From Actinomycetes bacterium (GTDB taxonomy: Bacteria > Actinomycetota > Actinomycetes > Streptosporangiales > Streptosporangiaceae), in contig JAFACJ010000801.1 of assembly GCA_023425615.1 (NCBI GenBank), forward strand, positions 1-5,740: 5,740 nt of DNA, given 5' to 3'. A model generated the notes under the pieces. That model did no database searches and was not told the DNA's origin. It was given only the letters and a program-made list of their open reading frames with translations. This document shows positions 1 to 5,681 of the stretch, in pieces. Both the position numbers and the translations under genes were made by a program. Every line of letters starts with the position of its first letter. Positions within the stretch are counted from its first letter, which is position 1.

Positions 1-550
1 GCAGCCGCCCGTCCGGACGCCCCCGCGCGTCGTGTCCGGCTCCGTGCGGGCGCGGCCCGTCGTCCAGGCCGACGGCACGGCAGGCAGCCCCGTTCAGCGT
101 CCACTGCGCCCCCGACCGGTGCTGGACCCGCACCGGACGTCCGGGCACGAGGGCGTCCAGCCGGTCACGGTCAAGATCACCGGCGACCGACTCGTGGTAG
201 CCCACCGCCCGCAGCCAGGCGCCCGGCGGGAGAGCGGCATCGGCACGCCGCAGCGCGGCGGCGAGATCGGCGGCCGAGGTGACCTCCGGCGGCCCCACCC
301 GTACCGAACGTTCGGCGGCGGCGGCCGCCAGGAGGTGGATGTGGTGGTCGTGCAGGCCGGGGATCAGCGCCCCGCCCCGCCCGTCCAGCACCTCGTCCCC
401 GGCTTCCGCGCGCAGCCGTTCCCCGACCGCCGCGACGGCGCCGCCGGACAGCCGCACCTCGGCCGGCCGTCCTCCGACCTCCACCTTCCGCAGCAGCAGC
501 CCCCTCGCCGGGGGTTCGCCGTCCGGGGCGTGGCGCGAAGGAGCGGTCAT
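1..550 (-). CDS. amidohydrolase family 3 (YtcJ-like) protein, N-terminal part, cut by window edge
   Basis: A frame open from the ATG at 550 to the left edge gives 183 residues of a metal-dependent amidohydrolase. The start shows the usual small beta-sandwich (GLLLRKVEV at 17-25, VLDGRGGALIPGLHDHHIHL at 54-73), whose H-x-H pair (His70, His72) would bind the catalytic zinc at the first strand of the TIM barrel. WLRAVGYHES (112-121) and VRVQHRSGAQWTLNGAA (140-156) match the YtcJ/amidohydrolase-3 pattern, and GHDARGRPDGRL (172-183) resembles the loop before the long barrel insertion. Full-length relatives have about 500-550 residues, so two thirds are missing, including the remaining metal ligands. 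The likely reaction is hydrolysis of an amide, formamide, carbamate or cyclic C-N bond. The ribosome binding site is weak (AGGA ten bases upstream). The gene is separated from the preceding dehydrogenase by 115 bases with stem-loops, so it may belong to another transcription unit. Confidence 0.85.
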   Translation of the reverse strand, partial: MTAPSRHAPDGEPPARGLLLRKVEVGGRPAEVRLSGGAVAAVGERLRAEAGDEVLDGRGGALIPGLHDHHIHLLAAAAAERSVRVGPPEVTSAADLAAALRRADAALPPGAWLRAVGYHESVAGDLDRDRLDALVPGRPVRVQHRSGAQWTLNGAACRAVGLDDGPRPHGAGHDARGRPDGRL

Positions 551-579
551 CGGTGTCGGGTCCTGCTTCCGGGAGACGG

Positions 580-621
580 GGCGGCCGGGTGGCCGCCGGT
601 GTGCTGCCCACAGGATGGCAG
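580..621 (-). repeat. two short stem-loops next to the probable terminator
   Basis: Two smaller inverted repeats lie between the 12-bp hairpin and the amidohydrolase start. Arms 604-608 and 617-621 (CTGCC/GGCAG) enclose eight bases, and arms 580-586 and 591-597 (GGCGGCC/GGCCGCC) enclose four bases. With the larger hairpin they make three consecutive stem-loops covering most of the 115-base gap. They could be part of the terminator, a leader structure of the amidohydrolase mRNA, or chance in GC-rich DNA. No convincing -35/-10 pair is visible in the gap. Confidence 0.4.
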
Positions 622-654
622 TTCCGGCCCGGCGGTGCGCGTGCCGGGCCGGAA
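622..654 (-). terminator. perfect 12-bp stem-loop after the dehydrogenase gene, probable terminator or attenuator
   Basis: The arms 622-633 (TTCCGGCCCGGC) and 643-654 (GCCGGGCCGGAA) are perfect reverse complements with a nine-base loop. The stem starts 11 bases after the TGA at 666. No T-run follows on the minus strand, so this is not a classical intrinsic terminator, but U-less GC-rich hairpins are commonly proposed to terminate transcription in actinomycetes. It could also be a partial terminator that lowers expression of the amidohydrolase gene, or an mRNA 3'-end stabiliser. Confidence 0.6.
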
Positions 655-665
655 GCGCGGGGGGA

Positions 666-1703
666 TCAGCCCAGGTCGGCGAGGACGTGGGGCAGGTCGA
701 CGGTGGTGCGGATCCCCGGCGGTGCGGCGCAGACGGCCGCGACGGCGTTGACGGCGCGGTTGGCCGTGTAGCCGGGCGACAGCTCGGCCATGCGCTCCAG
801 CGGGAAGGGGAAGCGCAGATCGACGTCGAGGGGCGCGTCGCCCTCGACGGCGACGTGCCAGCCGGTGGGGCGGACGTCCCAGGCGGGTTCCAGCTCGGTG
901 GTGCAGTACCAGGTGGCGCGGAAGTTCAGCACCGCGCGGCCGTCGCGGACGCCGGAGACCGTCACCCGCTGCGCGGCGACGGTACCGGCCTCCAGGGTGC
1001 CCGCGGCGATCCGGACGGCGCGGCTCGCGACCGCGACCTCGCCGCCCGCCTCCAGGGAGTCCAGCGGCATGCCCAGGGCGTCGGCGATGAGCCGCAGCGA
1101 CGGCCCGAAGCTGACCTTGCCGTGGGTCAGCCGTGCCGGGTCGAGCTCCGCGGGCGGCCTGCCGAAGCCCATGATCTCCAAGAGCAGCTGCGGGGAGTCG
1201 CGCCGGGAGAGGTCGGCGAACTCGCTGATCGTCAGGGAGTCCAGCCGCCGCTGGATCGACGTCAGCACCAGGGGGACGGCCTCGGTGATGAAACCGGGAC
1301 TGCTCCCGGTGCTGTGGATCGAGGTGCCGCCGCGCTCGCACGCCGCCTCGACCCGTTCGCGGATCCCGGGGTCCATGCCGTCGGGGTGGTGGAACTCGCC
1401 ACGGGTGGTGACGACGTTGGCGCCCGACTCCAGCAGCAGGCATACCTCGTCGTAGTCGCAGGCGGCCGGCATGTACAGGACGCAGTCCGCGCCCAGCGCC
1501 GTGATCTCCGCGATGTCGCGGGTCGCGGTGACGCCGGCCGGCCCCAGACCGCACAGCTCACCGGCGTCGGCGCCGGCCTTCCCCTCGGAGTGGACGTACA
1601 GTCCGGCCAGGGTCAGGCCGGGGTGCTCGATGACACCGCGCAGCGCCTTGGTACCGATGTTCCCGGTGGCCCACTGGACCACCCGCAGCCGTCTCTCGGG
1701 CAT
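666..1703 (-). CDS. DapB-like NAD(P)-dependent dehydrogenase (dihydrodipicolinate reductase N-terminal fold)
   Basis: This is a 345-aa oxidoreductase. The N-terminal Rossmann fold reads VVQWATGNIG (8-17), followed by LAGLYVHSEGKAG (32-44), a pattern shared by actinobacterial DapB-like proteins and 2,4-diaminopentanoate dehydrogenases. Further family blocks are ADCVLYMP (72-79), the stretch after strand 5, GANVVTTRGEFHHP (94-107), and STGSSPGFITEAVP (131-144), which probably lines the active site. It is much longer than true DapB (about 250-270 aa) and the C-terminal half differs, so a lysine-biosynthesis role is unlikely. A catabolic amine, imine or keto/aldehyde reduction is more probable, but the substrate is unknown. 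The ATG has a perfect AGGAGG five bases upstream; the frame stays open further upstream only because it is a shadow of the preceding gene. A strong stem-loop follows 11 bases after the TGA, suggesting that the operon ends, or transcription weakens, here. Confidence 0.87.
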   Translation of the reverse strand: MPERRLRVVQWATGNIGTKALRGVIEHPGLTLAGLYVHSEGKAGADAGELCGLGPAGVTATRDIAEITALGADCVLYMPAACDYDEVCLLLESGANVVTTRGEFHHPDGMDPGIRERVEAACERGGTSIHSTGSSPGFITEAVPLVLTSIQRRLDSLTISEFADLSRRDSPQLLLEIMGFGRPPAELDPARLTHGKVSFGPSLRLIADALGMPLDSLEAGGEVAVASRAVRIAAGTLEAGTVAAQRVTVSGVRDGRAVLNFRATWYCTTELEPAWDVRPTGWHVAVEGDAPLDVDLRFPFPLERMAELSPGYTANRAVNAVAAVCAAPPGIRTTVDLPHVLADLG

Positions 1704-1708
1704 CGTGT

Positions 1709-1714
1709 CCTCCT
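1709..1714 (-). promoter_or_regulatory. consensus ribosome binding site of the DapB-like gene
   Basis: AGGAGG on the minus strand lies five bases before the ATG at 1703. It fixes this start in a reading frame that otherwise stays open for hundreds of bases upstream. Confidence 0.85.
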
Positions 1715-1726
1715 CGTACGACGGGC

Positions 1727-2548
1727 TCAGCGGGAGTGGCCCATGATGTCCAGCGCGTCGTCGGCGGTGGCCAGGACGGTGCCGGGGTCGGCGCCGGCCG
1801 CCGCGGCGAGCTCGGCGATGAGCCGGACGTCCTTCTGCAGCAGGGGGCCCGCGACGGGCGCCATCCGCGCGAGGTCGGCTCCCGCGGCGTTGACACGGGT
1901 CAGCGCGAAGCTGGAGCCGGTGCCGTGGGAGATGACCTCGCCGAGCCCGGCCGGGTCGACGCCGAGGGCGCGGCCGAGGGCGAACGTGCTGGCGGCCGTC
2001 GCGAGGTGGGCGGTGAACAGCAGGTTGTTGAGCAGCTTGGTGAGCTGCCCCGAGCCGAGCGGCCCGGTGTGGATGATGGGCGAGGCGTAGGTGGCGAACA
2101 CCGGCCTGCACAGTTCGACGGCGTCGTCGTCGCCACCGGCCATCACCAGCAGACGCCCCTCGGCCGCGGCGCCGCCACCGCCGCTGACCGGCGCGTCGAC
2201 CAGCCGGACGCCGTGGCCCGCGGCCACCTCGGCCAGGCGGCGGCAGGTGTCGGGGTGGACGGTGCTGTGCACGGCGACGATCCCGCCGGAGCGGAGCCCG
2301 GCCAGCACGCCCTGCTCGCCGGTGAGGACCTCCTCGACGTCGGCGTCGTTGACCACGCACAGGCAGACCAGGTCGCAGACCGCCGCCAGTTCGGCGGGCG
2401 ACGCGGCGACCTTGGCGGAGGTGTCGGCGAACGCCTCGAGGGAGGCGGGGCGCCGCGCCCACAGGGTCAGCTCGTAGCCCGCTTCGACGATCCGGCGCGC
2501 CATGGGAGCGCCCTGGCTGCCCAGGCCGATGAAACCGACATGCATCAT
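1727..2548 (-). CDS. NAD(P)-dependent beta-hydroxyacid dehydrogenase, 3-hydroxyisobutyrate dehydrogenase family
   Basis: This 273-aa enzyme of the 6-phosphogluconate dehydrogenase-like superfamily should oxidise a beta-hydroxyacid, or reduce the matching semialdehyde, using NAD(P). The Rossmann motif GFIGLGSQG (5-13) opens the protein, and LWARRP (29-34) follows the second strand, where the Arg residues could favour NADP. The family substrate signature is DAPVSGGGGAA (118-128). The catalytic Lys171 sits in GSGQLTKLLNN (165-175), with the conserved Asn174 and Asn175, and LLQKD (236-240) marks the C-terminal helical domain. Length and motif order are normal for the family (about 290 aa), so the protein looks complete. 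It starts at the first of two adjacent ATGs (2548 or 2545), preceded only by a purine-rich AGAAAGAAG stretch, so the exact start is slightly uncertain. It lies 35 bases after the DoxX gene and 23 bases before the next dehydrogenase. 2-hydroxy-3-oxopropionate reductase is an alternative name; the substrate is not resolvable. Confidence 0.9.
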   Translation of the reverse strand: MMHVGFIGLGSQGAPMARRIVEAGYELTLWARRPASLEAFADTSAKVAASPAELAAVCDLVCLCVVNDADVEEVLTGEQGVLAGLRSGGIVAVHSTVHPDTCRRLAEVAAGHGVRLVDAPVSGGGGAAAEGRLLVMAGGDDDAVELCRPVFATYASPIIHTGPLGSGQLTKLLNNLLFTAHLATAASTFALGRALGVDPAGLGEVISHGTGSSFALTRVNAAGADLARMAPVAGPLLQKDVRLIAELAAAAGADPGTVLATADDALDIMGHSR

Positions 2549-2583
2549 CGTTCTTCTTTCTCGTTCGGGGGGTGGGACGAGGG

Positions 2584-3096
2584 TCAGACGGTCGTCTCGG
2601 CCTTCTCCGGCTGAGGCCGCCAGAAGGTGGCGAGGAGTCCGGCGGTGGCGACGACGGCGACGCCGAGGGCGATGGCGCCGGCGGTCCAGCCGGTGATGGT
2701 GATGTCGGCTGCTTCGTCGAGTGACAGGTCGCCGGGGCCGAGGAGGGCGAGGGCGAGGCAGACGGTGGCGATGAGCAGGACGTATTCGTAGCCTTCTTTG
2801 AAGACGAAGAAGCCGTTCTTGCGGTGGGCCAGGAGTCCGGCGACGAGCATGATGGAGATGGTGGCGGCGCAGGCCAGTGGGGTGAGGAGGCCGAGGATGA
2901 GGAGGGCTCCGGCGCCGATCTCGGTGACGACGCTCATCCACGCCTGAAGGACGCCGTGCCTGAGGCCGAGTCCGGTGAACCAGCCGGCGGTGCCCTGGAT
3001 GCCTCCTCCGCCCCGCCAGTGGTTGTAGCCGTGGGCGATCATGATGATGCCCACGATCACCCGGATGAGCAGGAGCGCTCCGGTCTCGGCGTCCAT
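2584..3096 (-). CDS. DoxX family integral membrane protein
   Basis: This is a 170-aa hydrophobic protein. Likely membrane segments lie near residues 5-22, 49-70, 72-90, 103-120 and 133-158. The N-terminal pattern (Arg12 in the first helix, AHGYNHW at 21-27, GTAGWFTGLGL at 35-45) is characteristic of DoxX/DoxD-like proteins. Family members include the DoxD subunit of archaeal thiosulfate:quinone oxidoreductase and the mycobacterial DoxX that associates with SodA and SseA; most have no defined role. The core family has four helices, and a fifth C-terminal helix followed by a short charged tail is predicted here. The ATG directly follows the hydrolase TGA, and the ribosome binding site (GGAGAGGTGG) lies inside the hydrolase gene, so translation is probably coupled. 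Leucine is mostly CTC, whereas the dehydrogenase gene at 666-1703 favours CTG, and A-ending codons such as AAA, GAA and GCA occur. This hints at a separate origin. The role in this operon is unknown; a quinone or redox link is speculative. Confidence 0.87.
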   Translation of the reverse strand: MDAETGALLLIRVIVGIIMIAHGYNHWRGGGGIQGTAGWFTGLGLRHGVLQAWMSVVTEIGAGALLILGLLTPLACAATISIMLVAGLLAHRKNGFFVFKEGYEYVLLIATVCLALALLGPGDLSLDEAADITITGWTAGAIALGVAVVATAGLLATFWRPQPEKAETTV

Positions 3097-4017
3097 TCAG
3101 TCCACCTCTCCGCGTCCCCGGCCCGCAAGGACGCATTCCTCGACGAACGACAAGATCTCCAGGTGGTAGGCGAGGGCGCTGTGCCCCAGGCTCAGGTTGT
3201 GCCCGCCCTCGGCCTGCTCGTGGACCGCCACCCGCGGCGAGGCGGTGAACAGGGAGGCGATGTCCGCCAGCGCCTCGCGCCCCGAACGCCACCACATCTC
3301 ATGCTCGCCCAGGCTGTAGTGCACGGGAACGCGCACCCGGGCGGCGAACTCCGGCAGGCGCTCGGGCCAGGGCCCGGCCTCGACGCCCTCGTAGGGGGGA
3401 ACCGGCGCGGCGATCGAGGCACCGCCGACGAGGTCGTCCGGGTAGAGCCGCGGCGGCCCCCACAGGATCTCGCGCAGCGCCGGACCCACCCGGCGCCCGG
3501 GGTCCCGGTCCGTCCACAGCCGCATGGCGCGGGCGTGACGGTGCCGCCCGGTGCCCGCCAGTTCCAGACCGAGCAGGCCGCCCGCCCGCCGCTCGTCCCC
3601 GGCCATGCGGATCCCCAGTTCGCACCCGCTGGAATGCGCCAGCACGAACACACCCGCACCCCGTGACGCGGGATCCACCAGCAGGTCCAGCGCCCCATAG
3701 GCGAGGTCGACACGCCGCTCGGCGGACCCCAGTTCCTCCTTGAACGGCGCGGACGCCCCATACCCGGGCCGATCGAGTGCGACGACGGTGAAGCCGAGCG
3801 CCGCGCCGGTCCGCAGCAACGACATCCGCGGATGCCCCGGCCCGTCGTAGTACACGCTGGTCGTGGCCCCGCCGTGCAACGCCAGGACGACGGCACGGGG
3901 CCGCGGCACCTCCTGGACCAGCGCCGACATCGTGACACCGCCGACCCGCACGTTCCTGGCCTCGGAGGAGCCACCGGACGGCGGCGTCACGTCGACCAGC
4001 GCGAGACCGGAGGTCAT
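3097..4017 (-). CDS. alpha/beta hydrolase
   Basis: This is a 306-aa soluble alpha/beta-hydrolase-fold protein. The oxyanion-hole motif LHGG lies at 47-50 after a hydrophobic strand. The strand-turn motif VALDRPGYGAS (79-89) is typical of the fold. The nucleophile elbow is A-H-S-S-G (127-131), with Ser129 as the likely nucleophile and Ala replacing the first Gly of GxSxG. The catalytic acid is probably Glu240 in LGEHE (236-240), where Asp is more common, and the catalytic His is His273 in GGHN (271-274). An ester, thioester or C-C bond hydrolase is possible, and the substrate cannot be read from the sequence. The ATG overlaps the upstream stop codon (ATGA), with AGGA seven bases before it, so translation is probably coupled to the DUF35-thiolase gene. 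No signal peptide is visible, so it should act in the cytoplasm. The same frame stays open far upstream, but there it is an out-of-frame reading of the thiolase gene. Confidence 0.88.
   Translation of the reverse strand: MTSGLALVDVTPPSGGSSEARNVRVGGVTMSALVQEVPRPRAVVLALHGGATTSVYYDGPGHPRMSLLRTGAALGFTVVALDRPGYGASAPFKEELGSAERRVDLAYGALDLLVDPASRGAGVFVLAHSSGCELGIRMAGDERRAGGLLGLELAGTGRHRHARAMRLWTDRDPGRRVGPALREILWGPPRLYPDDLVGGASIAAPVPPYEGVEAGPWPERLPEFAARVRVPVHYSLGEHEMWWRSGREALADIASLFTASPRVAVHEQAEGGHNLSLGHSALAYHLEILSFVEECVLAGRGRGEVD
3102..3111 (-). promoter_or_regulatory. ribosome binding site of the DoxX gene inside the hydrolase 3' end
   Basis: GGAGAGGTGG on the minus strand lies within the last codons of the hydrolase gene, five bases before the ATG at 3096 that follows the hydrolase TGA directly. 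This arrangement supports translational coupling. Confidence 0.75.
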
Positions 4018-5681
4018 GAATCGGTCCTGAGGAGGATCGCTCCGCTGGGGGTGAGGCCGCCGCTGCTGACGACTGCCACCTGGGCGCCGGGTACCTGGCG
4101 TTCGCCGCTTTCGCCGCGTAGCTGGGCGACGGCCTCGTGCATCAGGCCCATGCCGTGGGTGCGGCCGTGGGAGAGCTGGCCGCCGTGGGTGTTGAGGGGC
4201 AGGACGCCGTCGCGGGCGATGTTCTTGCCGCCGTCCAGGAAGTCCTTGGCCTCGCCGATGCCGCAGAAGCCGAGGGCCTCGATCCACGACAGGCAGTTGA
4301 TGGTGAAGCCGTCGTACAGTTCGGCGACGTCCACGTCCTGCGGGCGCAGCGAGGTGCGCGTCCACAGGTGCGCGGCCTGCCCGAGGACCTGCGGCTCGTG
4401 GGTGAGGGTGCTCTGGTCCCACTCGATCCGCTCGATGATCTGGGTGCCGACCGCCTCGACCCGGATCGGCGGCTTGGCCAGGTCCCGTGCGGCGTCGACG
4501 GCCGAGACGATCACCGCGACGGCGCCGTCGCAGGGCACGTCGCAGTCGTACAGGCCGAACGGCGTGGTGATGGTGCGCGCGCCCAGGTAGTCGTCCATCG
4601 TCATCGGGTCGCGGTAGATGGCGGTCGGGTTGAGCGCGGCGTTGGCGCGCTGGTTCAGCGCGATCCAGCCGAGGGTCTCGCGGGTGGTGCCGTACCTGTG
4701 GAAGTGCCGCTGCGCGGTCTGGGCCAGGGTGTGCGCCGCCGACGTCGAGCCGAACGGCATGCGCCAGGCCGAGCCGCCGCCGGCCCGCCCCGAGGGAGGG
4801 GTGATCCGGCCGCGCTTCATCAGCTCGTTGTACGTGGCCTCCCACAGGGTGCGGAAGCACAGCACGTGCCGGGCGAGGCCGCCGGCGACGGCGAGCATCG
4901 CGGCGATGACCGAACCGCCGGGCCCGAAGGTCTCGGCGCCGCCGTTGTACCACGTGGGCCGGATGCCGAGGGCGGACTCCAGTTCGGTGACGCCGCCCTC
5001 GCCGAACCCGCCGAACGGGCCGGCGCCCGGGTAGGTGGCGAGCCCGTCGATGTCGTCGAGGGTCAGCCCGGCGTCGGCGATCGCCCGCTCGCACGCCTGC
5101 ACGGTCAGCGACAGCGGCGGGACCATGAGGCGGCGGCCCATTTCCGAGGCGCCGATGCCGCTGATGGCCACCTTGTCCTCGAACTTCTCGGGTGTGACCA
5201 TCGGGCGGACGTGCCGCCACACCTGGTCGGGCTCGATCTCGTCGCGGGGTTCGGGCGCGGGCCCGCCCTGCTCGGCGGCGGGCCGGAAGAGCGGCAGCCA
5301 CACGTCCTCGACCTGCTCGAAGACGACCTCCATCCGCATGCCGAGGGCAAGGTCGGCGGGGTCGCACTCGACGGCGTTGGTGGTGAACCTGACCCGCGGG
5401 TCGTCCTCGATCGCCACCTGCGCCACGACGTAGGGGGCGGGCAGGCCGGGCAGCCCGAACCGCTCGTTCACCGTGAAGCCGATGAGCGTGGCGTACCCGG
5501 AGACGGCGCGCACGCCCATCCGCTTGCCGCGGCAGTACCGGCAGACCGGCTGGGGCGGGTGGATGAGAGCCGAGCAGGACTCGCATTCCTGGAAGCGCAA
5601 CCGGCCATCCTCACCGGATGTCCAGAAGAACGCGGTCTCCTCTGTGATCTGCGGCAGGGGACGTCCTGCGGGTCCGGCCAC
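4014..5681 (-). CDS. DUF35 (Zn-ribbon/OB-fold) - thiolase-like fusion protein, candidate CoA-thioester retro-aldolase
   Basis: This 555-aa protein has two domains. Residues 8-133 form a DUF35 domain: a rubredoxin-like zinc ribbon with Cys33, Cys36, Cys47 and Cys50 (C-x2-C-x10-C-x2-C), followed by an OB-fold that normally binds acyl-CoA. A Pro/Glu-rich linker (about 134-165) leads to a thiolase-like domain (about 170-555) of the SCP2/lipid-transfer type. That domain shows VAISGIG (171-177), CDGAVAV (384-390), ELYDGFT (454-460) and NTHGGQLSHG (497-506). The segment where thiolases carry their nucleophilic Cys reads NGGAETFGPGG (246-256) and has no Cys, so ketothiolase activity is doubtful. By family knowledge, Ltp2 with the DUF35 domain of ChsH2 cleaves the steroid side chain by retro-aldol reaction; a similar reaction here is inferred. 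The GTG start is chosen for the AGGAGG four bases upstream and because the DUF35 domain begins just after it. The gene overlaps the next by ATGA. The family call is secure; the substrate is unknown. Confidence 0.9.
   Translation of the reverse strand: MAGPAGRPLPQITEETAFFWTSGEDGRLRFQECESCSALIHPPQPVCRYCRGKRMGVRAVSGYATLIGFTVNERFGLPGLPAPYVVAQVAIEDDPRVRFTTNAVECDPADLALGMRMEVVFEQVEDVWLPLFRPAAEQGGPAPEPRDEIEPDQVWRHVRPMVTPEKFEDKVAISGIGASEMGRRLMVPPLSLTVQACERAIADAGLTLDDIDGLATYPGAGPFGGFGEGGVTELESALGIRPTWYNGGAETFGPGGSVIAAMLAVAGGLARHVLCFRTLWEATYNELMKRGRITPPSGRAGGGSAWRMPFGSTSAAHTLAQTAQRHFHRYGTTRETLGWIALNQRANAALNPTAIYRDPMTMDDYLGARTITTPFGLYDCDVPCDGAVAVIVSAVDAARDLAKPPIRVEAVGTQIIERIEWDQSTLTHEPQVLGQAAHLWTRTSLRPQDVDVAELYDGFTINCLSWIEALGFCGIGEAKDFLDGGKNIARDGVLPLNTHGGQLSHGRTHGMGLMHEAVAQLRGESGERQVPGAQVAVVSSGGLTPSGAILLRTDS

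Noticed and set aside
304..315. 12-bp perfect palindrome CCGAACGTTCGG
   Set aside because: It lies inside the amidohydrolase coding region (codons for Glu-Arg-Ser). One such palindrome is not surprising in GC-rich DNA, and no second copy was noticed.
279..2090. Long plus-strand open frame of about 600 codons across the amidohydrolase gap and the DapB-like gene
   Set aside because: It is an antisense shadow of GC-rich coding DNA. It crosses an intergenic stem-loop and the end of two real genes, is Gly/Arg/Ala/Asp-rich, and matches no recognisable fold.
1704..2462. Possible N-terminal extension of the DapB-like protein (frame open up to 2462)
   Set aside because: The extension is an out-of-frame reading of the beta-hydroxyacid dehydrogenase gene, Arg/Gly-rich with no motif. 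The consensus AGGAGG and the Rossmann motif just after the ATG at 1703 fix the start.
4018..5586. Possible fusion of the hydrolase to a long upstream frame (829 codons in all)
   Set aside because: The upstream part is an out-of-frame reading of the DUF35-thiolase gene with Arg/Pro-rich content. The ATGA junction and domain start indicate initiation at 4017.
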